DNA of 64,000 bases from NCBI GenBank assembly GCA_944389295.1, contig CALXLV010000043.1, positions 1 to 64,000 on the forward strand, read 5' to 3'. The notes under the pieces were generated by a model. It saw nothing but the letters and a program-made list of their open reading frames with translations. It did no database searches and had not been told where the DNA came from. This stretch comes from an uncultured Spirochaetaceae bacterium (GTDB lineage Bacteria; Spirochaetota; Spirochaetia; Sphaerochaetales; Sphaerochaetaceae). Shown here piece by piece: positions 41,565 through 50,446 of this stretch; within the stretch, counting starts at the first letter, position 1, and each line of letters begins with the position of its first letter. The position numbers were made by a program, and so were the translations under genes.

Positions 41565-44113
41565 CGTACGCTGAACCTCCTTCTGCAGATACCTTTGAAA
41601 GCGCATCCCGAGCAGTTCTCCTCAGAGGAAGAAGCATGCCAGTCTCCCTCTGCAATGGAATGTGAGGCGGAAGAGAGCCTCTCCTTCATCTCATCCATAT
41701 CCGGGGCCGGGGAGGAGTGTGTGAAAGCACCGTCGAGAAGGGAGACAAAATAGGCATCACCGACATTCCCTGCGCCTGCAGAATCGAGGAGAAGCCTGTA
41801 GATGTGGAACTGCCAGCTCTTCTCTTTCAGTGCATCCGGACGGAACTTCCTGCCCTTTTTGTAGTCATAGAGCACAAGGCCGCTGCCGTCCCTCGCCTCC
41901 GCAATTCTGTCAACACGCCCGTCCAGCGTGAAGCCCAGATCAGGAAAAGAAGCCGAGAAACTCTTCTCAAGCCCGTCCGGAACGGGAACGGAGATTTCAT
42001 CCATTCTCTTCACTGTCTCCACAAGCCGCCTCAGGTACTTCTTCCTGAGATATCCTATGAGGAAGGCTTCAGGGCGCGATGCCGATGACGGCATATCCAC
42101 AGCCGTACCGTTCTCTCCCCTTCTCATTCCCTCGCTCCAGAGCCTCATCTCCTCCTCGAAAATGCGAGGGATATCATCCTCCGGAGAGGTGCAGCCTTCA
42201 CGGAAATACTCCTCGAGGATGCTGTGGAGCCTTGACCCTATCTCAAGATGATCCATCTCCACAGGTTCATATGCGGGCAGGTTCCTGAAACCAAAGCTGT
42301 ACTGCAGAGCGTGAAGATAGGGACAGCGGATATATGCGTTGAACGATGTGTAGGAAAGACGGACGGGAAGGTTCCTGCCTACGCCTCTCTGCCCCTCGGT
42401 CATATCGTCCTCTGCGCGCCTCTCTTTCAGCGACGCCTCCACGGCGCGGAGATAACCCTCGCGCTGCAGCGGAAGGATCGCCGGCACTTTCTTCCTTGCG
42501 CTCTCCGCCTCCCATGGATCATGGTCAGCTGCAGAGCCCTTCACGCTTTTCTGAAGAAGCGCTGCCAGCGGAAGCGCCGCTCCTCCGTATGTGTCATAAG
42601 ATGCCGAAATGCGGAGGTCCTCGGTCATCGCAGCATACAGCGAGAGCAGCGGCAGCGTTATCTGCCTCTCCTCACGCGGCAATGCAAGCTCGTAATCAGA
42701 GAGGAACGCAGCCTCCTTGACAACCTTCCCGCTCTCTCCTTCGTTGAGCCCTATTATGAATCTATGCCTGTACGGAACCGCGGCATCCTGGGTGAAGGGA
42801 TATACGCGCACACCTTCCGTCCTTGCAGGAGGCACATACTTCTGATCCCGGAGGTACTCGATGAAAGCTGGAAAGAGCGGCTTTCCGGGAGCATATCCCG
42901 CGGCATCGGCCTCCGTTGCAGCAGCGAGGAACGAGGAGAGAGAGTCAAGCGCGAATGAGTAGACTGCGGCATCGCCGCTGTTTCCCGTAAACTCACCGTC
43001 GGCAAGGAGCGAGGATGAGATCGTATGGAGATAACCGGTTATCTTTCCCGGGTCCTTCTCTGTCATCAGCCTGTCAAGAGTAAGACGCAATACTCTGTAA
43101 TACTCAACGCCCGAACCCGGCGGAAGCCTCATGTAGCGGTCGTTCCTCCTGTCAGGAGCCGATGTGATCGAATAGCTTACCGAAAGCGCTATGAACCGCC
43201 TGAGATCCCGGCTGTCCCTGAACGGTATCGAGGGAGTGAGCATGAAAGTCTTCAGGGCATCGAGCGAATAGCCCGAGCTGTGGATATCCGCAAGACCGGA
43301 GAGGAATCTTCCGGGGGATGAGGCAAGAGGCGAGATTCCGGAGGCGTAATCTAGAGGTATGCCGAAGAGATACGCCTCCTCGTCAAGATACGGCCGCAGG
43401 CGGTCAAGGGCCGGAACGGAGACAGCTATATTGTCCATCGTCTCTCCTCCGTCCAGCAGTTTCCTGATCTCAAGGAACAGCGCTCTGATCTCCTCTTTCT
43501 CAGAAGTGAATGCGGAAAGGAGCGGAATGGGCGCGGAGACATCATCAGCGATGATTACATCAGGATGATCCGCAAGCGCCGCCGCTATCCGCTTCTCCTT
43601 TGGAAAGACGGACGGCATCACAAGTACACAGCGTCTCTCCAGTCTCTCAGGCACAGACGGAGAGAGGAATGCTTTCTCAGAAAGGCCGCAGGATGAGAGA
43701 TATGCGCCGTACTCGTGCCTGAGGAGCGCGATGTCCGCCATAGCCTCCCTGCTCTTCTTCGGCAGAGCCGCAGCCTCATCAAGGAGAGGGAGAATGGAAC
43801 GGAAGAATGACGGCAGCCTGTTCTGCATCTCAGGATAGGACTCAGGGGCGAAATAGCCGAGGCGTCCTGAAAGTGCGCGGGAGGCATAGCAGGAAAACAT
43901 ATAGCGTGCGGCATCATCTGCTTCCCTCGTTCCTTCCGCTTCCCGATAGAAGCGGGCTGCAAACCTGTCGAATGCCATGCAGGAGGATGCGAGAAGGCCC
44001 TTGCCGGTCCGGAGGACATAATCAGAGGAGAACGCGCGGGCGCTCTCCTCTGTCGGAAAGACAAGCGCCGCACCTTCATCAAGAAGCCTCAGGAGATCAT
44101 CATACCCTCTCAT
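41561..44113 (-). CDS. AddB/RexB-like exonuclease subunit
   Basis: An 850-residue partner of the AddA-like gene. There is no helicase Walker A, as in RexB-like proteins (VFPTEESARAF at the N-terminus replaces it). The C-terminal quarter has the RecB-nuclease part: SYTSFNAYIRCPYLHALQYSFGF with the first cluster Cys, LEIGSRLHSILEEYF, DGRVDRIAE, LVLYDYKKGR with the catalytic Lys, and the end CSGCAFKGICRRRF with further Cys for a 4Fe-4S cluster. First gene of the pair. It has TATAAT 7 bases before the ATG and no Shine-Dalgarno. Confidence 0.82.
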   Translation of the reverse strand: MRGYDDLLRLLDEGAALVFPTEESARAFSSDYVLRTGKGLLASSCMAFDRFAARFYREAEGTREADDAARYMFSCYASRALSGRLGYFAPESYPEMQNRLPSFFRSILPLLDEAAALPKKSREAMADIALLRHEYGAYLSSCGLSEKAFLSPSVPERLERRCVLVMPSVFPKEKRIAAALADHPDVIIADDVSAPIPLLSAFTSEKEEIRALFLEIRKLLDGGETMDNIAVSVPALDRLRPYLDEEAYLFGIPLDYASGISPLASSPGRFLSGLADIHSSGYSLDALKTFMLTPSIPFRDSRDLRRFIALSVSYSITSAPDRRNDRYMRLPPGSGVEYYRVLRLTLDRLMTEKDPGKITGYLHTISSSLLADGEFTGNSGDAAVYSFALDSLSSFLAAATEADAAGYAPGKPLFPAFIEYLRDQKYVPPARTEGVRVYPFTQDAAVPYRHRFIIGLNEGESGKVVKEAAFLSDYELALPREERQITLPLLSLYAAMTEDLRISASYDTYGGAALPLAALLQKSVKGSAADHDPWEAESARKKVPAILPLQREGYLRAVEASLKERRAEDDMTEGQRGVGRNLPVRLSYTSFNAYIRCPYLHALQYSFGFRNLPAYEPVEMDHLEIGSRLHSILEEYFREGCTSPEDDIPRIFEEEMRLWSEGMRRGENGTAVDMPSSASRPEAFLIGYLRKKYLRRLVETVKRMDEISVPVPDGLEKSFSASFPDLGFTLDGRVDRIAEARDGSGLVLYDYKKGRKFRPDALKEKSWQFHIYRLLLDSAGAGNVGDAYFVSLLDGAFTHSSPAPDMDEMKERLSSASHSIAEGDWHASSSEENCSGCAFKGICRRRFSVR

Positions 44114-44120
44114 AGCACTG

Positions 44121-44126
44121 ATTATA
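44121..44126 (-). promoter_or_regulatory. -10 of the addB-like gene
   Basis: On the minus strand a perfect TATAAT ends 7 bases before the ATG at 44113, again without a ribosome site. Its predicted +1 lies at or beside the start codon. Confidence 0.6.
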
Positions 44127-44148
44127 GGCAGAAGAGGAGTGAACGTGC

Positions 44149-44154
44149 TAGTCT
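44149..44154 (+). promoter_or_regulatory. Candidate -10 of the CPBP protease gene
   Basis: TAGTCT ends 6 bases before the ATG at 44161; no Shine-Dalgarno lies upstream. It is only 22 bases from the divergent TATAAT of the addB-like gene. Confidence 0.45.
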
Positions 44155-44160
44155 TGCCTC

Positions 44161-45051
44161 ATGGAATGGAGAGACACCGGAGAGACAGCTAAGGGAATGG
44201 GAGTACTGCTGACAGCCCTCTTCTCCTGGCTGATCATAGGCCCTCTGGCGGCCGCGGCGTTCATGTCTGCGGCAAAGCATTTTCCGCCTCTGTTATCCGC
44301 GCTCAGCGGATACATCGCAGTCAACATCCCGCACATCATGATGTTCCTCTCATTCGTCATCTCGCTGCGTCTGATAATGAAAACGGGAATCGTGAAGATC
44401 ATCACCGGCGGCAGACATCCGCTCCGCATTTCATATGCTCTCCAGATTGCGGTGATATACATTGTTTTCATGGCAGCAGACAGTTTGTTGTCAGTACAAA
44501 CAATATCCCCTGGAAGCGCTTCGACTGCTGAAAAGCTAATATTCATCATTCCTGTGCTGCTGATCACTCTCGTGCAGGCACTTGCGGAGGAAATCCTCTT
44601 CCGCGCCCTTCCGCTGAGGATCGCCTATGGAAACAGAAGGCCGGAAAAGATATTGGAAGGACTCCCTATAATCCTGATGACAGGAATACTTTTCACGCTT
44701 CCCCACATGCGGAATCCCGAGGTTGCAGCATCTTCCTCACTCCTTCCGCTCCTCTACTACTTCCTCTGGGGCTCCCTCGCGATGTTTCTCGCTCTCGCGG
44801 CAGACGGCTTCGAGGCTCCTTCTGCGATGCACATGGCGAACAACATCTTCATAGCCATAGCGGTGAACTATGAAGCATCTCCTCTGCCGACAGCTTCTTT
44901 TTTCATCAGCGGCAGTGTGCCTTCTACGCTCCGCTCAATAGCGGGGAGCGTGATCATTTTCGCTGTAATCTACATATTCTCGCTCCGCAGAGGAGAAGTT
45001 CTTCCTCAATACTCATTCAGGAAAAGGGCCGATACACGCTATAATAGCTGA
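44161..45051 (+). CDS. CPBP family intramembrane metalloprotease
   Basis: A 296-residue membrane protein with about eight hydrophobic segments. The CPBP (Abi/Rce1-like) motifs are AEEILFRALPLR (Glu-Glu and Arg, about residue 143), FTLPHM with its His, and AMHMANN further on. Members cleave CAAX-type or other peptides within the membrane, or confer bacteriocin immunity; the substrate is unknown. No ribosome site; a -10-like hexamer sits 6 bases before the ATG. Divergent from the addB-like gene. Confidence 0.85.
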   Translation: MEWRDTGETAKGMGVLLTALFSWLIIGPLAAAAFMSAAKHFPPLLSALSGYIAVNIPHIMMFLSFVISLRLIMKTGIVKIITGGRHPLRISYALQIAVIYIVFMAADSLLSVQTISPGSASTAEKLIFIIPVLLITLVQALAEEILFRALPLRIAYGNRRPEKILEGLPIILMTGILFTLPHMRNPEVAASSSLLPLLYYFLWGSLAMFLALAADGFEAPSAMHMANNIFIAIAVNYEASPLPTASFFISGSVPSTLRSIAGSVIIFAVIYIFSLRRGEVLPQYSFRKRADTRYNS

Positions 45052-45096
45052 GGCTGACATCCCTCTTACCTGCCGGGGAATTGGCCGGAGGAGTTA

Positions 45097-46107
45097 ATGA
45101 CAGCTAAGAAAAACGGAAAGAAGAAAAGATTTCTCAGGGTGAAAGTGCTCCTGGTGGTTCTCGTGCTGCTAGTGGCGGCGTTCATAGCGCTCTGCTATCT
45201 GACGCCCTCTGAGAGCAGCGAAAGCGGCCTCACATCTTCTGGCGAGATAAAGGATCTGGAACTTCCGGCTCCTGTCGCCGGCGAGCAGATAATAAGGCAC
45301 ACGGGGTACACGCTCTCATACAACGAGGAGTACGAGGTTCCTTCATATGTCGCCTACGAGCTGACAAGGGATGAGGTCATCGGAGGCGGAGAGAGGGAGG
45401 ACAGCTTCAAGAGCGATCCTGATGTGAGGACTGGGTCGGCGTCGCTTGCCGATTACAAAGGCTCTGGATTCGACAGGGGGCACATGGCTCCGGCTGCCGA
45501 TTTCAAATGGTCCGACGAAGCTATGAGTGACACATTCTACCTCTCGAACATGTGTCCGCAGGAACCTTCCTTCAACAGAGGCATATGGGCAGACCTTGAG
45601 GCTGTTGTGAGAACGATGGCCTATGACAACGGCAAGGTCTATGTGGTCACTGGGCCTGTACTGACAGACGGCCCGTACGAGACCATCGGGGAGAACGAGG
45701 TTGCCGTTCCCAAACGCTTCTACAAGACGGTACTGGATTACACCGATCCTGATATAAAGGCCATAGGCTTCGTCCTTGACAACGAGGGATCGGACAAGGC
45801 GCTGCAAAGCTTCGCGATGAGCATAGATGATGTCGAGGAGATAACGGGACTGGACTTCTACCCCGCCCTGCCGGACGATATAGAGGAGAGCGTGGAGAGC
45901 ACATACAGCACGTCGGAGTGGAACTTCACAGAATATGTCCCGAACGGAGAGACATCGGATGCTGCTGCGGCGGCTTATGTCGGACACGAGGACAGCATGA
46001 AGGACAAGGTGTTCAATGCCATTCTTGATGTCTTTGTGGAGATAAAGACCGAGATATTCAAGTCGCTGGGACTGACCGAGACCGCGAAACGGTTCGGACT
46101 TCTTTAA
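45097..46107 (+). CDS. DNA/RNA non-specific endonuclease, membrane-anchored
   Basis: A 336-residue protein with a basic N-terminus and one signal-anchor helix (VLLVVLVLLVAAFIALCYL, about residues 12-30), so the nuclease domain is outside the cytoplasm. The catalytic motif DRGHMAPAADF (His at about residue 130), followed by FYLSNMCPQEPSFNRGIWADLE with the metal-binding Asn, is that of the NUC/EndA beta-beta-alpha-metal family. It could degrade extracellular DNA for nutrition or uptake. SD GGAGGAG precedes the ATG; a terminator overlaps the stop. Confidence 0.92.
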   Translation: MTAKKNGKKKRFLRVKVLLVVLVLLVAAFIALCYLTPSESSESGLTSSGEIKDLELPAPVAGEQIIRHTGYTLSYNEEYEVPSYVAYELTRDEVIGGGEREDSFKSDPDVRTGSASLADYKGSGFDRGHMAPAADFKWSDEAMSDTFYLSNMCPQEPSFNRGIWADLEAVVRTMAYDNGKVYVVTGPVLTDGPYETIGENEVAVPKRFYKTVLDYTDPDIKAIGFVLDNEGSDKALQSFAMSIDDVEEITGLDFYPALPDDIEESVESTYSTSEWNFTEYVPNGETSDAAAAAYVGHEDSMKDKVFNAILDVFVEIKTEIFKSLGLTETAKRFGLL

Positions 46108-46136
46108 AGAGGCGCCTCCGGGCGCTTCTTTTTTCC
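46107..46136 (+). terminator. Terminator of the nuclease gene
   Basis: AAGAGGCGCC (46107-46116) pairs with GGCGCTTCTT (46121-46130), 10 positions with one wobble, loop TCCG, followed by TTTT. Confidence 0.85.
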
Positions 46137-46155
46137 CTGTTATGATGATCTCTTA

Positions 46156-47316
46156 GTGCACATCACGGATTTCGTACGTATAATCCGTGACATGGACGGT
46201 TTGATGAAAAAAAACAGGAAGAAACTCGGTTTCGGCCTTATGAGACTTCCGAAGGATGCGGACGGTGCTCTTGATGTGAAACGTACCATTGCCATGGTGG
46301 ACAGGTTCATTGAGGAGGGCTTCACATATTTCGATACGGCCTATGTCTATCCCGGCTCCGAGGAGATATTCCGCAAGGCGATAGGATCGAGGCACAGAAG
46401 GGACAGCTATACGCTGGCCTCGAAGCTCTCCGGCTGGGCGCTCTCTGCAGACGGTCTCACTCCCCAAACGATGTTCGAGCGCCAGCTTGAGCGCACTGGA
46501 CTTGACTACTTTGATTTCTACCTGCTCCATAACGTGAACAAGGAACATCTGGAAATCTACGACAGGAATGACTGCTGGACATTCTGCGAAAAGCTGAAAA
46601 GAGAGGGGAAGATAAAACACTTCGGCTTCTCCCTCCATGACACTCCGGAATTCCTGGACAAAGTGCTGACAGAGCATCCTGAGGTGGACTTCGTGCAGCT
46701 GCAGATAAACTACCTCGACTGGAACAATGCAAGAGTGCAGTCAAAGGGCGTCTACGAGACAGCAAGGAAACACAATAAGCCCATCGTGATAATGGAACCT
46801 GTGAAAGGCGGCATGCTGGCTGATCTCGACAGCAGTATCTCCGCGCCTCTCTTCTCTCTCGGAGGAGAATACTCGCCTTCTGCGTATGCGCTGCGCTTCG
46901 CCGCATCTCTTGACGGAGTACTTGCAGTTCTCTCAGGAATGAGCACTGAGGCTCAGCTGGAAGAGAACCTTAAAACATTCTCTCCTCTCGTACCTCTCAC
47001 GGAGAGAGAGACAAGAGCGATAAAGGAAGTCAGGGAGGCTATGGAAAGGCTCAATCCGATACAGTGCACAGCCTGCAGGTACTGCACCGACGGATGCCCG
47101 GAAAAGATAGCCATTCCTGATATCTTCCGCTATATGAACGAGGCTGCGATACAGAAGGACAAGAGCCGTGCGCGTAGCAATTACGCCAATATGATAAAAA
47201 ACGGCAAGAGCGGCGCGGCCTCAAGCTGCATAAAGTGCGGCAAGTGCGAGAAGGTATGCCCGCAGCGTCTGCCGATACGGTCGCTTCTGGAGAAAGCTGA
47301 GTCTATACTTGTTTAA
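46156..47316 (+). CDS. Aldo/keto reductase with C-terminal ferredoxin domain (second copy)
   Basis: A 386-residue paralogue of the protein at 23557. The barrel has LGFGLMRLP, TYFDTAYVYPGSEE (catalytic Asp and Tyr) and ASKLSGWA (Lys); the ferredoxin part has CTACRYCTDGCPEKIAIP and CIKCGKCEKVCPQRLPI. The start is uncertain: GTG at 46156 has TATGAT 9 bases upstream, while ATGs at 46192 and 46204 would give a shorter N-terminus closer to the paralogue. Function is likely carbonyl reduction with ferredoxin-type electron transfer. Ends with an inverted repeat downstream. Confidence 0.87.
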   Translation: MHITDFVRIIRDMDGLMKKNRKKLGFGLMRLPKDADGALDVKRTIAMVDRFIEEGFTYFDTAYVYPGSEEIFRKAIGSRHRRDSYTLASKLSGWALSADGLTPQTMFERQLERTGLDYFDFYLLHNVNKEHLEIYDRNDCWTFCEKLKREGKIKHFGFSLHDTPEFLDKVLTEHPEVDFVQLQINYLDWNNARVQSKGVYETARKHNKPIVIMEPVKGGMLADLDSSISAPLFSLGGEYSPSAYALRFAASLDGVLAVLSGMSTEAQLEENLKTFSPLVPLTERETRAIKEVREAMERLNPIQCTACRYCTDGCPEKIAIPDIFRYMNEAAIQKDKSRARSNYANMIKNGKSGAASSCIKCGKCEKVCPQRLPIRSLLEKAESILV

Positions 47317-47332
47317 GATAAACAGTCCCATA

Positions 47333-47369
47333 ACGGAATGATTGTCATAATATCGGGCAGTCATTCCGT
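47333..47369. repeat. Inverted repeat after the aldo/keto reductase gene
   Basis: ACGGAATGA (47333-47341) and TCATTCCGT (47361-47369), perfect over 9 bp with a 19-base loop. There is no T tract, so termination is uncertain. Confidence 0.5.
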
Positions 47370-47403
47370 AAAAGATAGGCAGAAAGCAGGAAAAGCATCT
47401 CTC

Positions 47404-47432
47404 TTGATTTTCCGCTGAAAGATATATATCAT
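47404..47432 (+). promoter_or_regulatory. Promoter of tRNA-Leu
   Basis: TTGATT (47404-47409) and TATCAT (47427-47432) at 17-base spacing, ending 13 bases before the tRNA 5' end. Confidence 0.75.
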
Positions 47433-47445
47433 ACGGCGTGTATCA

Positions 47446-47528
47446 GCCCAGATGGCGGAACTGGTAGACGCGCTAGTTTCAGGTACTAGTCTGTAACAAG
47501 GGTGGGGGTTCGAGTCCCCCTCTGGGCA
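47446..47528 (+). tRNA. tRNA-Leu (CAG)
   Basis: An 83-base class II tRNA. Acceptor arms GCCCAGA and TCTGGGC pair fully. Anticodon loop TTCAGGT sits on stem CTAGT/ACTAG, anticodon CAG. There is a long variable arm, and the T arm is GGGGG-TTCGAGT-CCCCC. CCA is not encoded. Confidence 0.97.
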
Positions 47529-47558
47529 CAATTTAGGCCTCTGGTTTTGGTCAAAATC

Positions 47559-47623
47559 AACCTTCCTTACTCCTAAGTATGTATATTCAAGGAGTTATAA
47601 GGAAGGTTATTTCTTTTATTATT
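47559..47623 (+). terminator. Terminator of tRNA-Leu
   Basis: AACCTTCCTTA (47559-47569) pairs with TAAGGAAGGTT (47598-47608) and CTCCT with AGGAG inside it. The T-rich ATTTCTTTTATTATT follows. Confidence 0.85.
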
Positions 47624-48185
47624 CCCAGCCCCCCTGCTGACACCTCCATAGCAGTCCGGCAATAGGTTCAATCAGCTTATAAAAAGCTCAATGGTATATA
47701 AGTAACTATCCAGTCATCTATTGGTATTTCAAACAAGAACGGCTTTGAAGAGCTCCTGCGACACCTATCATCCCATCCAGAGAAATGCTATTCTTCACAT
47801 AGTCTCCGTAGAGGTCATCCATTACGCAGAAACAGACAATCGAAGAGCCTCTTCCGCAGAAATCCATGATGATCGTCATCCCGGTGCTTTCCGAAATCAT
47901 CTTCCCGACCGTTCTCTTTATCATCTTGTCAATCCTGCACTAAACATAATCCACAGCGCCCACATCCGCACTATCTGGTCATTTATCGATGAGACGTACT
48001 GATACAAAGACCTCACGTCTTGTGGAATATGTCTTCAGAATCCTCTTCATCTCATTATTCAATCCTTAGTCAGGACAGCACTGAGAAGAAGCAGGATTCA
48101 ATGCTCCAGAAAAACTGGAGCATTGAAAGCGTGATTTGATAGAAAATCCTGGCAATGCGACTGAGCAGTTACCAGATATATGAAT
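47624..48185. other. Gene-poor stretch downstream of tRNA-Leu
   Basis: About 560 bases without a convincing gene. Short open frames of 60-90 codons occur on both strands (for example 47718-47924 minus) but none has a ribosome site or a familiar motif; they may be decayed remains of an inserted element. A perfect palindrome is at 48099-48127. Confidence 0.45.
48099..48127. repeat. Perfect 12-bp palindrome
   Basis: TCAATGCTCCAG and CTGGAGCATTGA flank AAAAA. No T tract on either strand, so it is not a standard terminator. It lies 58 bases past the stop of the minus-strand lipoprotein and may be a processing hairpin or an element end. Confidence 0.7.
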
Positions 48186-49598
48186 TTATTGTGCCTCTCC
48201 GGATTCTGCAGGTGAAACTGACAGCCACTGTATTGAAGTCAGATCAACTGGATTGTCCTTAACCTTTATTTCATCGAATACCGCACCATCAAGCCAGTAT
48301 ATTTCTCCCGATGATCCATTGCTGAAAACGATTTTGAATGTTGTTTCATCAGTATCGGCCAGTGTTATTTCAGGTTCCCGTGAGAAATCACCATGCACCT
48401 CAAATGACAGATTGGTATTATCGAGAACCTCATCAATCTCATTTTCGGTTTTGCAGAGAGAAACATTTATGTTTTCAGAACTTATCCTGTAGCTATCTGC
48501 TGTAAAGGTTCCAGATTCATTAAAAGAACCGATAAAGGTTATAGTAGCATCTCCATCAGAGGTTTTGACCGGACTTATACCAGGCAGATCATTGATTCCT
48601 ATTGACTCAAGATATTCGCTGATTTCCCGTGATGTCGAATACTTGTAACCAGTCATTTTTATTCCGACGGTGATTTCATTATCAGTCTTCTCAATAGCCG
48701 TCTTCTCAAAGCTGTCATTATTGCTTTTGCCATTGAGAGATGAGATGAGGCGCTGACTTCCGAACATCGTGATATACGGCAGAGGTGTGGCTGCTGCAAA
48801 ATCTATATCTGGAGCTATCCTTATCTCCGGAGCAAGTTCTGAGACAGTATTCTTCCAGCTGACCTCTGACGAATTCCCATTGAAACTGTTATGAATCTTC
48901 ACGTCATTGTCCTCTGCGCCAGGCAGGTAGAACCTGTTGTAACTTATGGAAACAGCATTCTGCAGATCGGATTGATCTCGAAGTTTTACTAGATTGATTG
49001 TCAGCCCAAGTTCAAATAAGCCATTGAAGGAATCCACGGTGAGAATGCATGATTCAGTTCCGTCATAGAATTCTACAGGAGCTTCATTCACTGTCTCAGT
49101 TGAATATTTACCTGTGATCCTGAGAGTGAGGAGGGGTCCCAGAAATTCTTCCGTATATAGTACCTTGGGTGATAATGTGATCTGTAGATCACCTGATTTC
49201 AATCCAGAAGGATAATCATTGAAAGATGTGATTATCTGCATTGTGAGATCAGGATCAACTGCTGCGCCATTAAGTATTCCTCTGAATAAAATTCCGTCAT
49301 CTTTTTTAAGGGCTTCAGCCACCACATTGCGCAATTCTGTTTCTGAGGTGATTGAATTTCCATTGATTGCAGCATCTTTCAGATAAACAGCAGAATCGCC
49401 AGCAGCATTCCCATCAAGGAAATCAAAAAAGCTGCCAGTCACATCTGATGAGAGCTTATCCATGTCAATGGTATTTAACACTTCAGCCAGCGATTTCTGT
49501 TCCTCTGATACAATATGTGGGTCACATGAGACCGCCATTATGATGGCAGACATCATGAGAACAATAGAAAAAATCTTCAAATGTCTCATTTTTTTCAT
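48186..49598 (-). CDS. Large predicted lipoprotein of unknown function
   Basis: A 470-residue lipoprotein: signal FSIVLMMSAIIMAVSC with Cys at about residue 25. The mature protein is acidic, with many short strands and repeated turns (IDMDKLSSDVTGSFFDFLDG, ILTVDSFNGLFELGLTINL, VSLCKTENEIDEVLDNTNL). No family is recognised. The gene is AT-richer than its neighbours before 47 kb. SD GGGAGG precedes the ATG. It diverges from the poly-G lipoprotein gene, sharing a 99-bp region, and is monocistronic. Surface-exposed lipoprotein is a reasonable expectation, not shown. Confidence 0.75.
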   Translation of the reverse strand: MKKMRHLKIFSIVLMMSAIIMAVSCDPHIVSEEQKSLAEVLNTIDMDKLSSDVTGSFFDFLDGNAAGDSAVYLKDAAINGNSITSETELRNVVAEALKKDDGILFRGILNGAAVDPDLTMQIITSFNDYPSGLKSGDLQITLSPKVLYTEEFLGPLLTLRITGKYSTETVNEAPVEFYDGTESCILTVDSFNGLFELGLTINLVKLRDQSDLQNAVSISYNRFYLPGAEDNDVKIHNSFNGNSSEVSWKNTVSELAPEIRIAPDIDFAAATPLPYITMFGSQRLISSLNGKSNNDSFEKTAIEKTDNEITVGIKMTGYKYSTSREISEYLESIGINDLPGISPVKTSDGDATITFIGSFNESGTFTADSYRISSENINVSLCKTENEIDEVLDNTNLSFEVHGDFSREPEITLADTDETTFKIVFSNGSSGEIYWLDGAVFDEIKVKDNPVDLTSIQWLSVSPAESGEAQ

Positions 49599-49637
49599 TT
49601 ACCTCCCTTCAAATTCCCCCAAAAAGTAGAAAAATGC

Positions 49638-49668
49638 TTGACGGTTTTGTACGGGGGGGGGGTAGAAT
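49638..49668 (+). promoter_or_regulatory. Poly-G promoter of lipoprotein 2
   Basis: TTGACG (49638-49643) and TAGAAT (49663-49668) are separated by 19 bases, of which ten are a run of G (49653-49662) directly before the -10. Loss of two G would give the ideal 17. The layout mirrors that at 30365-30394, and the ribosome site TGGAGGATTTGAAATGAA is identical in both genes. Confidence 0.87.
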
Positions 49669-49697
49669 CATGTTACCAGATTATTGGAGGATTTGAA

Positions 49698-50405
49698 ATG
49701 AAAAAAACATTTTTCATTGCTATTTGTGCGATTGCGATGCTTTTCGCATTCACAGCCTGCTCAGAAGATAATGGTATTGACTATGCAGACAACAACCTTG
49801 CAGCTGACCTTGCAGAATCAATCTATGCCAAGGGTGCTGCAGAAAGTCTCGTCGCAGCTGCAAACGAAAAGGGAAGCGATGTGGGTGGCCTGACAATAAC
49901 ATCATATGGTTTCGCGGGGGGAAACACACCTACGATTCCGAATACAGGAGCCCCGGTTCAAACATCAATTGAGGTCACCGTAGAAATTACAGGTAAATAT
50001 ACTGCTGGTTTCCATCAGAAAACTCATTCATTCAGGTCTCTTAAAGATGGTAGTGGAACGGTTACTGTCAATGGCCGCATAAGCAATACTGATGGTGTTC
50101 TTAATTTTGTGGCTGAGAGTTACACTGCTTCTACGACTGAGGACGTCGTAATTATGGATACTGATGGAGACTACAAAGGCGAGCATACTTTCAAAGTCGC
50201 AAAGATAGAGGGTATTGCAGATGGAAATATCAAGATGGAGAATGGAAAATTTACGACTGATGGCATGACACTCACGCTTCCTACAGCTGACAAGGTTGAA
50301 GTTTATCTTGATAAAGACCCCGTTGATTACAACAAGCTCTGCTCGACCGTCGGTGTAACTCCGGGTGAATATAAGATTACATTCATCCCTGAAAATTTAC
50401 AGTAA
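49698..50405 (+). CDS. Lipoprotein under a poly-G promoter (phase-variable candidate 2)
   Basis: A 235-residue lipoprotein with signal MKKTFFIAICAIAMLFAFTAC, Cys at about residue 21. Early residues (LAESIYAKGAAESLVAAANE, SDVGGLTITSYG) resemble those of the protein at 29813, so the two are paralogues; the remainder (ITGKYTAGFHQKTHSFRSL, GTVTVNGRISNTDGVLNF, YLDKDPVDYNKL) is different and longer and lacks the acidic tail. The strong GGAGGATTTGAA ribosome site is shared. Function is unknown; a surface lipoprotein subject to on/off switching is the working idea. Confidence 0.82.
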   Translation: MKKTFFIAICAIAMLFAFTACSEDNGIDYADNNLAADLAESIYAKGAAESLVAAANEKGSDVGGLTITSYGFAGGNTPTIPNTGAPVQTSIEVTVEITGKYTAGFHQKTHSFRSLKDGSGTVTVNGRISNTDGVLNFVAESYTASTTEDVVIMDTDGDYKGEHTFKVAKIEGIADGNIKMENGKFTTDGMTLTLPTADKVEVYLDKDPVDYNKLCSTVGVTPGEYKITFIPENLQ

Positions 50406-50446
50406 GTAACGATTCTCAGATGATGAGATCAGATATGGAGAGCGGC

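Noticed and set aside
47446-47530. Attachment-site duplication of the tRNA-Leu 3' end
   Set aside because: I looked for the GGTTCGAGTCCCCCT part further downstream and did not find it in the window.
47621-47640. C run near 47625 as a third phase-variable tract
   Set aside because: Only six C, not between promoter hexamers and not in front of a gene.
47718-47924. Short minus-strand frame downstream of tRNA-Leu
   Set aside because: No ribosome site and no similarity I can name; treated as decayed or non-coding.
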